64,000 nucleotides of DNA from Staphylotrichum longicolle (lineage: Eukaryota > Ascomycota > Sordariomycetes > Sordariales > Chaetomiaceae): NCBI GenBank assembly GCA_019096155.1, contig JAHCVI010000001.1, positions 11,408,001-11,472,000 on the forward strand, written 5' to 3'. Shown here one piece after another: positions 32,494 to 43,675 of the stretch; the stretch's first letter is position 1; each line of letters begins with the position of its first letter. Both the position numbers and the translations under genes were made by a program. Below the pieces are notes generated by a model. The model saw only the letters and a program-made list of their open reading frames with translations. It was not told the origin of the DNA and did no database searches.

Positions 32494-34342
32494 TGCCTGT
32501 AAAGTTAACCTGTTTCATGTCGTCTTTGGTATAGCCTTCAATTTGCTTGCAATCTTTCTTTCAATCATAGAAACTGGATTAGGTATGAAATGATTCCCTT
32601 GCCTCGTCATCAATAGGAGTCAACGCCATTGTGGCCCACCAGTAGGAGAGTGGGGGATGAGGAGTTCCGGAGGTCGGCGAGGGTAACAAGTTTGATTGGT
32701 CAGAAGAAACAGGACGGTGTTGGGTTGCGCTCATATCAAGCGTACGTACAACAAGCTCAGGACGGCAGCGCAGCGTCCCTAGATTCTCCCTTCTCAGAAA
32801 CACCGCCGCTAGTTGCCCGACAGCTAAAGCAAGCCACGTCCTCACAGACACCGCCAAGGCAAGCATCACTCACACCAGCAGGTGTCACTGCACCACCGAG
32901 TGTCTCCGACTTGAATCTCTCCATCGGTGCCATCCCGTCGTAATTGGCGCTGACCTTGGCTGCAACGAGTGGCGGGATACTCAGATGCAGAGATGCAATG
33001 CCTTGGAGGAGGCGTTGGGACGTTTTGCCTCTCTCGGAGATGAGACCAACACCACTGGATAAGATAGGGCAAGTTAGAAAGAATGACTCGGTCCCAAGGC
33101 CATTCGAGCGATAAATGTCTGGCCAGGAGAGGCCTGGGGAGGAAAAGAGAGGTCAGGAGCGAAGTGCTGTTGGAATTCAAGGGAGAAGGGCGTGAAGCTG
33201 TTCTCCAAGGGATAGTGGAGGACGACCGCTAGAAAAATCCAAGAAAAAAAAAAAAGAAACAGAACAAAAGGAAGGGAAGTGGGAGGGGGGGAGGGGCGGG
33301 AAGGGGAGGGGCAGAGAATCAGAAAAGAGAAGAGAAAACAAGGGACAGACCAACCTTCGTGAGTCTCCAGCAATGGAAGTGGTTTCATTGCAGTGTTGGG
33401 CTTGGGCATGGATGGGAGGTGACATCTCGAGAGGCAGGATTTGAACCACCTTAAGGGAGCCACGCAGAGTCCAAGACACCTGGGAGGGCAGCCGTCAAGA
33501 GCAAACGTGGGAACGCGCTGGATGTGATTTCCTTTTCCCAATGCAGAGCCTGGAACGACAGAGTAGACGATGGGGAGGTGGACACATTTCTGGGAAGCAC
33601 TCAGGCTCGGGTTTGGAATAAGGTCTCATCTATTTATCTACGCTTTGCGAATGGGACTGACTGGGCCGCTCCATGGCATGCTTCCCAATCCGGGTATCCC
33701 ACCTGGGTCTCGGAGTGATACGTTGGCACTTGGAGGCAGGTTGGTTGTGCAATTAACCAAACCTTTGCGCGTCACGATGTTCCTCAGGTTCTGAGTGTGC
33801 CTTGCATCGTTGCCAAAATCTGGTGGGGAAAACTGCATTTTGCATTTCTGGACGCCGCCATCTGCAGTGAAAACTGCAAAATGCAGAAGCTCTGTGGTGC
33901 CCCTCAACTCCCACTAGTACCATTGGTGCTCGATTACTGCCCCGTCTCGGCACGCAGTTGTTGCATTTGTGCACCAAACTGCATTTTGTTTCACGGCCAG
34001 TGCCACCCTGCGGAGTGAGCTGGTTGGTTCACTCGGCTGCTCGACTCCCATCGCTTGGCGCCGTCGGCCAGCCAGGCACGCACGTCTTTGCGCCAAGCCG
34101 GGAAATCGTCATCTCACCGCTTGGGCGAACTTTCGAGTTCTAGTTGCTTCAGCTCCCTGCAGGCCTCCTCCCGCCTCGGCGTCTCCATGAAGGCTGCCTT
34201 GCGTCGCCCCGGTCAGGCATCATGGCTCGCACTCTTCAAATCTTCGTTCCCTCAACATCCCTCTTTCTGTGGGCTCACTCTGTCTTTGGACTTACCGCTA
34301 CCAACATTGCAACACGTTGATACAACCTGAAGCACTGAAACA
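32494..34342. other. Long intergenic region with purine tract and inverted repeat
   Basis: About 1.85 kb without a supported gene. It contains a strongly purine-rich tract at about 33241-33349 and a 12-bp perfect inverted repeat (33833-33844 / 33875-33886). The last few hundred bases are the promoter and leader of the Clr5-ankyrin gene. Confidence 0.45.
33833..33886. repeat. Perfect 12-bp inverted repeat
   Basis: CTGCATTTTGCA at 33833-33844 is matched by its exact reverse complement at 33875-33886, with 30 nt between. A partial third copy, CTGCATTTTG, lies at 33979-33988. It may form a hairpin or be a paired binding site. Confidence 0.6.
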
Positions 34343-36378
34343 ATGGTCAAGGATTGGGACTCAGTCCATGACGAGATTCACAGACTTTACAAGGTCACCA
34401 ACTTACCCCTGAGGGAGGTGATGCGCCTGGTAAAGGGCAAGACTGGCTTTTCTGCATCGTAAAACAAGACTCTCTCACATGTTGTTTTGAGCTTTTTGAA
34501 ACCCTGTGAACCTGTAGCTAACCAGTAGGGGATTGCCGACAGCGAGAGATCGTACCGCACGCAGCTTCTGAAATGGGGCTACACAAAGTACAGTACCGAG
34601 ACTCACCCGAAGCCCAACCACGTGTTGCGATCCAGAAAGAACCCCATCTCTCACCCCGTTGGCCCAGTCGCGGTAAATAATGCATTCATTCAGGGCCCCG
34701 CAGGCGGATCGTCAGGGTGAGCCTCTCTTTGTGCTGTCCTCGATTGATTAGTTGAATCCAGTTAACATGCCATTGCCAAATCGACAGTCTGCCAGGCTTT
34801 GCTGAACTGAGCGCAATCGAAAACAACCGAGACGCGATGTACTTCGGTGCGTCAGGCTCGGCGAGCTCGGCGGGCGGACTCCCGTTCATGAGCTTTGAAC
34901 ACCAGTTTGCGGGCCCCAGTCACGGTACCTTTGAATTCAGCGGCCAACTGCCAACCGCCGGCAAGACGCAGCTTTTCCAAGCCATCGTTGCGAAGAATGT
35001 GGAATCAGTCAAGGCGCTGCTCTTTGCCGGTGTGGCCGTCAGCGTGAAGGACCAGTTGGGGAATGAGCCGCTTCACTCCGCAGTATACACCGGCCTCGCC
35101 GACATCGTCGAGCTCCTCCTCAAGTTCGGAGCCAACCCCAATGCTAAAGGCCTACTCGACAGATCGCCTCTCCACCTAGCTGTCTCTAATCCCAAGATTG
35201 TTGACGCGCTGCTCAAAGGCGGTGCCGACCCCTCAGACCAAGACGGGAATGGCGACACACCCCTCCACCTTGCGCTCTCCGAACTTCCGACGCGGCCAGC
35301 GGGAAAGCCGCCACCCGTTGTCGACGCCCTTGTTGGAGCTGGATGCGACGTTAACCGACCGAACGAGGCTGGCGTGTCGCCATTTCTCAAGCTCCTAGCC
35401 GCACCGCACGAGGGAAATGGACTTTACCAGTTGGTCATCTTCTTTTTGGAGCATGGTGGCAGCGTGCATCAAGGGCTGCGTGATGGCCGAACGCCACTCC
35501 AGCTTTTCCTCGCACGGGCGGGGGACATGTGGGCCACCGGCTCTTGGGAAGGGGACGGGGCGAACAGGGCGTTTCATCTCTTTCTGGAGAAAGGGGTCGC
35601 GATCGAAACGGCAACTGCGAGCTCGAGAGGGCCACTGGCGCTTAGCCTGTTCAGAGTGCATCGTCCGGACATCAAGCTGGCAACTATGTTATGCGAACGT
35701 TTGGATCCCAACCAAGACCTAGGCCGCGGAGAGACGCTTCTGCATAAGATCCTGGGCTCCTACGGATGGGGCAAGGTCAAGGAGGTGGAAGCTCTCGTCA
35801 AGGTATTGCTCCGGCGGGGAGCAGACGCGAGCCATCAGAACTTGGACGGCCAAACCCCTCTCGCAGTCCTGTTCGAGACACGAAGAGACCCACGCGTCGC
35901 CGAGAGCATCGTGCAGATGCTCTTGGACAAGAACGCCCGGGTTTCCCAGCGTGTGATTGTCAAGGCTGCCCGCCGGTTCCCCCAAAACGGAAGAATCCTC
36001 CGTCGACTGCTCCAGAGCTACGCCCGGCAGCTTGGGAGCCTCCACGAAACATCCGAGAGCCACTCCACACCCGCCGAGCAACAGTGGTGGGACGAGTGGG
36101 TGCACGCGGCCCGGGTAGGCGAGTGGGCCAGCATAGAACAGCTGCTGTCACAAAGCCACATGCGCAGGTACCCTAATAAGGCGGGCCCAAAGTTTGCGCT
36201 TATCGCCTTGGCTGCCCTGGTGGAGACGTATATTTGGACTGTCAAAAGCGTTTGTGAGACCCCGATCGAGAAGGTGTCGCAGCGTGAATGCGTGGCAGAG
36301 GCGCTTCGTCTTTGCAGGTCCCAGGAACTGCCCGTGGATATGGCGTGTTTTGACTACCTGATTGAGCTTTGTTTGTAA
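34343..36378 (+). CDS. Clr5-domain ankyrin-repeat protein
   Basis: Three exons (34343-34458, 34543-34716, 34788-36378) give 626 aa. The N-terminus is a Clr5 domain: KDWDSVHDEIHRLY at the start, then EVMRLVKGKTGFSASERSYRTQL and KWGY. Intron 1 splits this domain, and the acceptor at 34542 was chosen because it alone restores the ASERSYR motif. Residues from about 150 onward form at least six ankyrin repeats, with blocks such as GNEPLHSAVYTGLADIVELLLKFGANPN, DRSPLHLAV and GDTPLHLAL. Clr5 is a small fungal domain named after a fission yeast heterochromatin gene. Ankyrin repeats bind partner proteins. The combination is common in Pezizomycotina, but the target is unknown. Confidence 0.85.
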
Positions 36379-37355
36379 GGTTTACCTCACAAGGGGTTTG
36401 AATCATATTCTTGACTCATTTTCATTGTGCAGGAAGGGCCGGCTCGGTCGTTTCCCTCCGCGTCCTGCTCGAACCCACTACCTTAGGTAGGAAGGAAGCT
36501 TTGCGAGAAACAACCCAGGGCTGGCTGACACTGTTTTGTGCTCAACACATGCACCGCACTTCGCTTGGATAACACTGGCCTTAATTTGGGACTATCGTTT
36601 GGCGGCCCGGCAGGTCGTTTTAGTAAGGGAGGGGGCTCTTCAGTTTACTCCCTAAATATTCTTCCGTTGCAGCAACTGAGCGAGAGAGGACCATCGCCGT
36701 TTTGCGTTGTTCGGGTTCTAACGTTAAAGGACGAATAGAGCAGTCATTTACACGGTCTAACTGAAGTTGGCCTCCCCAGGCCTAACCAACCAACGGCCCA
36801 TCGTCGGTCACGCACGCAACATGCTCGGTCACATTTCTCACGTCTTCTGAAGGGTCCCCTGTATATTTCATTGCTCCTTCGGCAGATCATGCTTCCGGGA
36901 ATCCTGACAGTCTAGCAGTTGCCAAGACATCTCTCGGCTGACAGGTGGCAATGCTGGACAGCCCACCAACCGAAGGAAATGACTGGGGCTTCGCCTCGTT
37001 GCTGCATGTAGATCACGGTTCTATTTCCGAAAAGGGATAATACATGTCAACTGGTACTTTGGCAGGTACCAATTATCCGCAACGCAAACTCGTGTTTCCC
37101 AAACGCAGGACCTGTCATCCATGTTAACCACTAATGGATAGCCATGGCAAGGCATCTTCAGAGCCGCAATTGCGCAGTTCGAAGGATTCAGTCGACGTCA
37201 CATTCTTGCACCGTCAAGCCGCCTTGTGAATTGGTTAGGATCCTTCAGCCGTGAGGATATTCGTATAAAGCCTGACGACTGCGACCAAATACTGGAGGGC
37301 TTGGATGCCATACAACATCATCCAAACCATTCCCCTTTCACACACCCTAGGAGCA
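36379..37355. other. Intergenic region
   Basis: About 980 bp with no supported gene. It contains the promoter of the secreted hydrolase at 37356. Confidence 0.4.
37264..37269 (+). promoter_or_regulatory. TATA-like box
   Basis: TATAAA lies 87 nt upstream of the ATG at 37356 of the secreted hydrolase gene. Motif match only. Confidence 0.35.
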
Positions 37356-39307
37356 ATGGCGCTTATCTCAGTCCTCCTGCATCTCTCTTTGCTAGCAGCC
37401 GCCCATGCCACCTCTCCAGGACAAGGCATTCGCAGCTGCCCCAGCAAGCAAATTACATGGAGTCCCTGCGTTCTCAACGGAACGAACCTGCCCGTCTCCT
37501 GCGGCAGCTTGAGCGTTCCTATGGACTACACGGACGAACACGCCAACACAACCCTCAATCTCGAGATTCGCAAAATCCCTGCAGCCAACAGCCCGTCCAA
37601 GGGAAGCATCTTCTTCAACTTTGGAGGACCGGGTGACAGCGGGTTTGGCGACATTGCCATCTTTGGAGAGCTGCTGCGCGTGTAAGGCCAACTCAGGGGT
37701 AATGCCAACGTCGTGGTGATGCTTACACGCGTAGATTGACCGGCGGCTTCCACGATCTCATTGTGGTTGCGCCCAGAGGCACCGCCAATACCATCCCATT
37801 TTCGTGCTACAACACCTCGATTGAAAGGGGCATTGCTCAGCTGGGGATTGTTGCGGGCAATGCATCCGACGTCGCGTTGGGCCAGATCTGGGGAAACACA
37901 CAGGTCATCGCCGATACATGCTATGCAACGCAAAACGAGACGGGTCGCCTCATCGGCACCGCATTTGTTGCGCGGGACATGATGTGCGTCGTGGATGCCC
38001 TCGGCGAGGACGGGATGCTGCGGTACTGGGGTAAGCAGTCTTTCCCGGTCCCTGAGCACCCAAAACTGAACAGCTACAGGCTACTCATACGGCACCATCT
38101 TGGGATTAACCGCCGCCGCCATGTTCCCTGACAGAATTGACAAGCTCATCCTCGATGGCGTCGTGAACCCCCACGAGTACTATCACAACAAGTCCGTCCC
38201 CACCCTCCTTTCCCTCTCTCACCACTCCCACCCCCAACTGACCCCCGTCCCCCTTCCACAGAGAAACCGAAATCTTCACCGACGCCGACAAAGTCCTCAC
38301 CGCGTTCTGCACCGCCTGCCTCGCCTCCCCCACCGCCTGCCCCATCGCCCACGTCCACAACCACACCACCCCGGCGGCCCTGCAAACCGCCCTCGCAACC
38401 CTGCTCACCACCCTCAAATACCACCCCATCGTCCTCCCCATCCTCAACACCCCCCTCCTCATCGACTACACCCTCGTCAAGCGCCTCCTCCTCCTCAACC
38501 TCTACTCCCCGACCACCTGGCCATCCTTCTCCTCCTTCCTCACCGGCGTGCTCACGCGCAACGCCACCCCGTCGAGTCCTACCTCACCCGTTTCGTCTCC
38601 GCCGGCCCGGACGGGGCCATCGCCGCGGGGCGACGCCCTCCCCGGGATCAAGTGCAGCGACGTGTACGACTCGGGGCGGGCGGCGCGGCTGGAGGAGGTG
38701 CTGCCTACGGTGCGGGGGCGGTGGAATGCCAGCTGGGCGGTCGGGGACGCGCGGCGGATTATTTGCCGATGGAGTGCGCGCAGTGGCGGATGCCGCGGGA
38801 GAGGTATGCGGGGGGGTTTGACGGGGTGAGGACTAAGGGGAGGGCGTTGGTGATTGGGAATAAGGGGATCCGGTCACGCCGTTGGCGTCGGCGAGGAATG
38901 TGAGCGGGGTTTGGAGGGGAGTGTTTTGTTGGAGCATGGGGGGTATGGGGTGAGTGGATTCTGCCTTTTCCATTCCTTTCTTGCCTCTGTTTCCCTTTTT
39001 AGTGCTCTTTGGAGTGCCGGAGCTGACGGACTGAAATGCAGCATAGCTCCTTGCGCAAGCTTCGGTTTGCACGGCTTTGGCAACCCGGGCGTATTTTGTA
39101 AACGGCACCCTCCCTGAGCCTGGAACGGTTTGCAAGGTCGACGTCTCGCTATTTGCAGGAACGGACGGGTGGGATGAGGTTATTAAATACTTTGGGGCTA
39201 CTGGGGACGGCAAGGCAAAGCGAAGCACCGCACGTGGATGGGAAAAGGCGAGGCGTCTTGCTGGGATAGGCCCCTTGAAGCCTGTTTCCATCATGATTCC
39301 CTCCTGA
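37356..39307 (+). pseudogene. Secreted alpha/beta hydrolase (TAP-like, peptidase S33), frame-disrupted
   Basis: The ATG at 37356 starts a signal peptide (ALISVLLHLSLLAAAHA). Exons 37356-37681, 37735-38030 and 38080-38191 are clean and encode the N-terminal hydrolase half, including FNFGGPGDSG (oxyanion region) and the nucleophile elbow GYSYGT. From 38.2 kb to 39.1 kb the expected protein continues only by changing frame about six times, near 38567, 38627, 38743, 38864, 38906 and 39047. All sites are short C or G runs, and five of the six fit loss of one base. The C-terminal catalytic Asp (GNKG/DPVTP) and His (HGG) regions and the tail VNGTLPEPGTVC are still recognisable, so the gene body is complete. 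The family releases peptides or cleaves esters outside the cell. It is either a recent pseudogene or an intact gene with homopolymer errors. Confidence 0.7.
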
Positions 39308-39378
39308 GCTCAGCTCACTATGAAGAAAACTGGAGGCTTGGTATGACATGAAATGCTGGAATATAAATTATCACCCCT

Positions 39379-41324
39379 CTATATTACCACCATGTGGCTG
39401 CGGCGGCCTACACTCTCCACCCGAAATCCAATTCTCTCCATCGCCGCAATATCGAGGACCCCTCGGCCGTCAAAGACCAGGTGCGGCGGTTTCATATGGT
39501 GGTGAACCTTTCTCCAATCTAGCCTCGTTTTAGGGACCGAGTCCTTGGCCCCGTAGCTCGGCGCTTTGCTATTGTTGTGGACTTGGCAGTCAGGACAGTC
39601 CTCGGGACAAGGAGGCATAGGGTTGAAGCAGTGGAGAAGGTCGTTTTCCGTATTTGGTGAAGTTTGGGCTGGTAGGCCAGTAGGGAATTGCAAGCCATTG
39701 GACACGGTGTGCTCAGAGACTGAGGAATACTGTTCAAGAGTCCGCTCGGAGGGCGTGTTTTTGAACTCGTCAAACTCGGTCGTGATGAGCACCGCGTGTG
39801 ACCCCTGACAGGCAGCATACGCGTCCGCATAGACGGCAACGCGGCCCCCTCTGCTCTGGAGCGCGCGCAGGCCAGCGAAGCCAGACACCTCGTCCATAAT
39901 CTGCGCCGGGATGCAGAGCGGGTCGAAAATGGCGATCTCTTTTGGCCCTTCCTCTGCAAGGGATCGGATGATGTCCAGTGCGGGCGATTCACGGGTGTCG
40001 TTTGTGTCTTTCTTGAAGGCATATCCGAGAACCGTCACTTTCTTCCCTGCGAGGGTGTTGTTCAGGCCTTTGATCACGCGCGAGACAAAGCGGTTACGGG
40101 CAAACTCGTTCATGGCGATGACGGCGCGCCAGTAGTCGGCCACCTCGGGGAGCACCAACGTCTCGGCCAGGTACACCAGGCTCAGCACGTCTTTCTTGAA
40201 GCAACTGCCACCAAAGCCGATACCGGCTCTGAGAAACTGCCTGCCGATGCGAGGATCGGCACCGATCGCACGGGCGACCTCGTCAACGTCTGCGCCCGTC
40301 TCGTCGCACACGGCTGCAATGGAATTGATGCTGCTGATGCGCTGTGCGAGCATCGCGTTGGCCACTAGCTTGGCCAGCTCCGAGCTAAAGACGTTGGTGG
40401 TGATGATGCGGGATTGCGGGATCCAGCTCGCGTAGACCGAGGCGAGTGCGGCGGCGGCACGGTGGCCTGAGGGGGTGTTGCTGGAGCCGATCAAGATGCG
40501 GTCGGCATGCAAAAGGTCTGCAACGGCAGTGCCGGCCGCGAGAAACTCGGGGTTGCTAAGGACGTCAAAGTGGACGCCTGGGCGGTGGATGGCGAGCTAA
40601 TCTGGGTTAGAAGCGGTCCGTTTCGAACTCAGACGAGATGGTTGACTTGCCGTGTCTTGCACGAGCTTCGCTGTGCGGCATGGAACTGTCGACTTTTCGA
40701 CAATGATGGTGCCGGGATTGGCGTGCCGGGAGACGAGCTCTGTCACGACCTCAAAGGCGGCCATATCTGTGGCCTCCCCAGCCCCCCGCCCGTGGCTCTT
40801 GGTCGGAGTGTTAACCGCAATGAGGACCACGTCGGCTTCGCTGACAGAGGTGGGGAGATCTGTGGTAAAGACCAGGTTGGGCTGCCTTTGTTTTGAACCG
40901 TCCCGGGCAATGCGCAACACATCACTTAGACCTGGCTCGTAGATTGGCGGGTGTGCCGAGTTCCACCGTCGGACCCTTGACTCGTCTCTGTCGACGACGG
41001 TAACTCGGATATGGGGATTATGGAACGCAATCACAGCGGCAGTTGGCCCGCCTCGGCGAATGTGAGCGAAGTGTCTCCGGAGAGGAGGGACGTTGAGAGC
41101 TTACCGACGAAGCCGGCGCCGACACAGCAGATGTTGCGAACTGGAGGTTCCCGGTTCGTGGCGTCGAGCAGAGCCAGAGATAAAACAGCGCCATTCTGAA
41201 TATTCTGTTGGGGACGCAGCTCGGGACTGAACGACAGGCTGCCTTCTGGCGTAGTCGGTGCCGTGGAATCGTCCAGTGTCGCACTCTCGTCACCTTCCAT
41301 CACGGGGAGCGGCGGGGGAAACAT
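39379..41324 (-). CDS. UDP-glucose 6-dehydrogenase
   Basis: Three exons (41324-41105, 41051-40651, 40596-39379) give 612 aa. Intron 2 starts with GC (GCAAGT) and is needed to stay in frame. The NAD-binding motif is CVGAGFVGGP, split by intron 1. It is followed by the UDP-sugar dehydrogenase blocks NTPTK, EKSTVP and NPEFLAAGTA, the catalytic cysteine at about residue 339 in GFGGSCFKKD, and GYAFKKDTNDTRESPA. It oxidises UDP-glucose twice to UDP-glucuronate with NAD+. Compared with the usual length of about 450-480 aa, it has an N-terminal extension of about 70 residues and a C-terminal insert with a Cys/His cluster (CFNPMPPCPEDCPDC). It is divergent from a GT4 glycosyltransferase 770 bp away, a likely user of its product. 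Confidence 0.92.
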
Positions 41325-42094
41325 GACGATACCGATGCCAGCAATGCGCAGAGCCAAGGCGCGGATGAACGGTTGAAAGGAGGGAGGCCGGATCAGATAA
41401 ACGACGGTGAAAAATCAACTCGACTTGGATTCACCCAGGGTCCTCCGACACCCGGAATCGGGAGCCCAGCCATAGATGTACTGGACGCCTTGATTTGCCC
41501 CTGATGCATGTTAGTCCCAAGCAGGCAAGCCTTGATTCCCTCATCTTGGTCCCTCCCTGGCACGCGCCTATCTGGGGCAAGGGAATAAGTCGGGTGGGAC
41601 GGCGGGTAGTGACTGTGTGCATCGCGTGAGTTTGCCCATGTGCAAAGGTGCAGAGGCAGAGAGGACGCCGTCCAACCGCGGTGTGCACGTTGGTGGAATG
41701 GCGCGAGCTTATTTGCGCGTCGCGGGGCAGGTCTTGGTCGTCCGAGGATCGCCTCTTTGGGGGGGTGGATGAAACACGGCCTCCTATTGGACACGCTGCT
41801 CCCTTCTATCCCCCTTGTCTTATCACCACATCCCCCAACGGGTCAGATGCAACCCAGATGCTCAACGATCCCAACCTCCAGTGCCGGAGCCGAACATGTC
41901 GGCAGCGTCCCCGCAGCAGACGCCATGTCTGCCAGACAGAATCTATACATAGACCGGGACTAAGAGGGGCACAACAGGGGCACAGTTCCGAGTCGCAAAA
42001 GCTCGTCCTGTGCTAAGTCCGACACAGTCTTTTGATCTCACTCGCCAACAATCAAGACACTCACTTGCGATCCCTTGAATCAAACGACAGGACC
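41325..42094. promoter_or_regulatory. Divergent promoter: UDP-glucose dehydrogenase / GT4
   Basis: A 770-bp interval between two start codons on opposite strands holds both promoters. No other gene is seen. Confidence 0.45.
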
Positions 42095-43675
42095 ATGGAG
42101 GCTGTTGCTCCTCCGACATTCCCGGACTCGCTCCGGGGCAAGCGGATTTTGCTATGCACCGAATCTTACGGGCCCGTCAACGGCGTGTCGAGGACGACCC
42201 AAATGCTCGTCAACCACCTCCGGGCAAACGGTGCCGACGTCGCCGTCGTCGCCCCCACACACGAGAAACCGCCTTCGTCTCCAAAACACCACCTGCAGCC
42301 CCAGACTCAACCGACATCCCAAACCCCGGCGCCGGCGTCGGCCGCAACATCGACGTCCGCATCCTCGGCTTTCCACTGCCCTACAACCCGAGCTCTCCGT
42401 CGTGTACCCCGTCCGGCTCTCCAAGTTGTACCAACGCACCTTTGGCGCTCCTCCCGATCTCATTTACCTGGCCTCGCCGGCATCTCTCGGCTTCCAAGTC
42501 ATGATGCAGCTCCGCCAACGCCCCGCACCCAGCAAATCCCCATCCTCTGCAACTTCCAGACCGACCTGGCCGGCTACTGCGCGATCCTCTTCCCCGCCCC
42601 CTTCAGCAGCCTCGCGGTCCTCGCCTTCGCCCGCGTCCAGAGCTTCCTCTTCAACCACCCCAGCATCAAGACCATCTTCTACCCCTCCCGCTTCGTGCGC
42701 CGCTACCTCGAGGCGCAGCGCGTGCACCCGTCCAAGCTGCAAATCCTCCAGCGCGGCGTCGACACCGCCCTCTTCCACCCGTCCAAGCGCAGCCCCGCCC
42801 TCCGCGCCCAGATCGCCCCCGCCGGCGACGACGGCGAGCGCGACGTCATCCTCGTCTGCGTGTCGCGCCTGGCCGGCGAGAAGGGCTTTGACTTTCTCGC
42901 GCGCGCCGCGCACGCCCTGCACGCGCGCGGCGTGCGGTTCAGGCTGTACATCGTCGGCGGCAACCGCAACGCCGCCGTCGAGGGCGAGATCAAGGACCTG
43001 TTTGCGCCGCTGACGGCGCAGGGGCGGGTGGTTTTCGCGGGGTTTCTGGTGGGCGAGGCGCTCGCCACGGCGTATGCTTCGGCTGACGTGTTTCTGCACT
43101 GCTCGGTGACCGAGACGTTCGGGCTGGTGGTGCTCGAGTCGATGGCGAGCGGCGTGCCGGTCGTGGCGCGCGATGAGGGGGGCCCGAGCGATACGGTGCG
43201 GGACGGGGAGACTGGGTATCTCACGCCGCCGGGGGATCTGGGTGCGTTTGTGGAGACGGTGGTGGTGCTGGTGGAGGACGGGACGTTGCGCGAGCGGATG
43301 GGGAGGAATGCGCGGAGGCAGGCGGAGGAGGCGACGTGGGAGAGGATCAATAATAGGGTGGCGTGGCGGATGGCGGAGGCGATTGGAGAGCGGGAGAAGG
43401 AGAAGAAGGGGTTGTTGGCAAAAGGGAAAGTGGTGACGCAGGAGGGCGAGGAAGAGGAGCCCGGGGAGTTGACGGCACGAGGGACGGGCGGGTTTGGGTG
43501 GATGGCGCCGGGGCATATCGTAGAGACTGTGATTACCAAGGCGAAGAGTGTCCGCGGGATGGCTGCCATCTCGGCGACCTGGGTGGCGGTTGGCATGTAC
43601 CTGATTGTGATCAAGGTTGGGCTGTGGGTGAAGTCGCGGGTGAGGCAGGTTAGTCCGGGGCCCATGGTGACATGA
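42095..43675 (+). CDS. GT4-family glycosyltransferase (SQD2/MgtA-like), three small frame breaks
   Basis: An open frame of 526 codons runs from 42095 to 43675. The N-terminal Rossmann half starts RILLCTESYGPVNGVSRT. The donor-binding half has VSRLAGEKGF and the EX7E motif ETFGLVVLESMASGVPVV. A C-terminal membrane helix (WVAVGMYLIVIKVGLWV) is typical of the fungal members. Residues about 57-150 do not look like the family as read. The expected sequence (e.g. ETAFVSKTPP, ELSVVYPVRLSKLYQRTFG, SPASLGFQVMMQLRQ) lies in the other two frames, entered and left at short A or C runs near 42266, 42387 and 42534. Three single-base losses restore the overall frame, so the gene looks open but is scrambled for about 90 codons. 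The nearest characterised relatives transfer sugars, including glucuronate or sulfoquinovose, to lipid acceptors. The adjacent UDP-glucose dehydrogenase suggests UDP-glucuronate as donor. Confidence 0.8.
   Translation: MEAVAPPTFPDSLRGKRILLCTESYGPVNGVSRTTQMLVNHLRANGADVAVVAPTHEKPPSSPKHHLQPQTQPTSQTPAPASAATSTSASSAFHCPTTRALRRVPRPALQVVPTHLWRSSRSHLPGLAGISRLPSHDAAPPTPRTQQIPILCNFQTDLAGYCAILFPAPFSSLAVLAFARVQSFLFNHPSIKTIFYPSRFVRRYLEAQRVHPSKLQILQRGVDTALFHPSKRSPALRAQIAPAGDDGERDVILVCVSRLAGEKGFDFLARAAHALHARGVRFRLYIVGGNRNAAVEGEIKDLFAPLTAQGRVVFAGFLVGEALATAYASADVFLHCSVTETFGLVVLESMASGVPVVARDEGGPSDTVRDGETGYLTPPGDLGAFVETVVVLVEDGTLRERMGRNARRQAEEATWERINNRVAWRMAEAIGEREKEKKGLLAKGKVVTQEGEEEEPGELTARGTGGFGWMAPGHIVETVITKAKSVRGMAAISATWVAVGMYLIVIKVGLWVKSRVRQVSPGPMVT

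Noticed and set aside
33430..33500. A minus-strand GGTTCAAATCC sequence resembling a tRNA B box
   Set aside because: The T-stem has mismatches and no A box or acceptor stem can be drawn at tRNA spacing.
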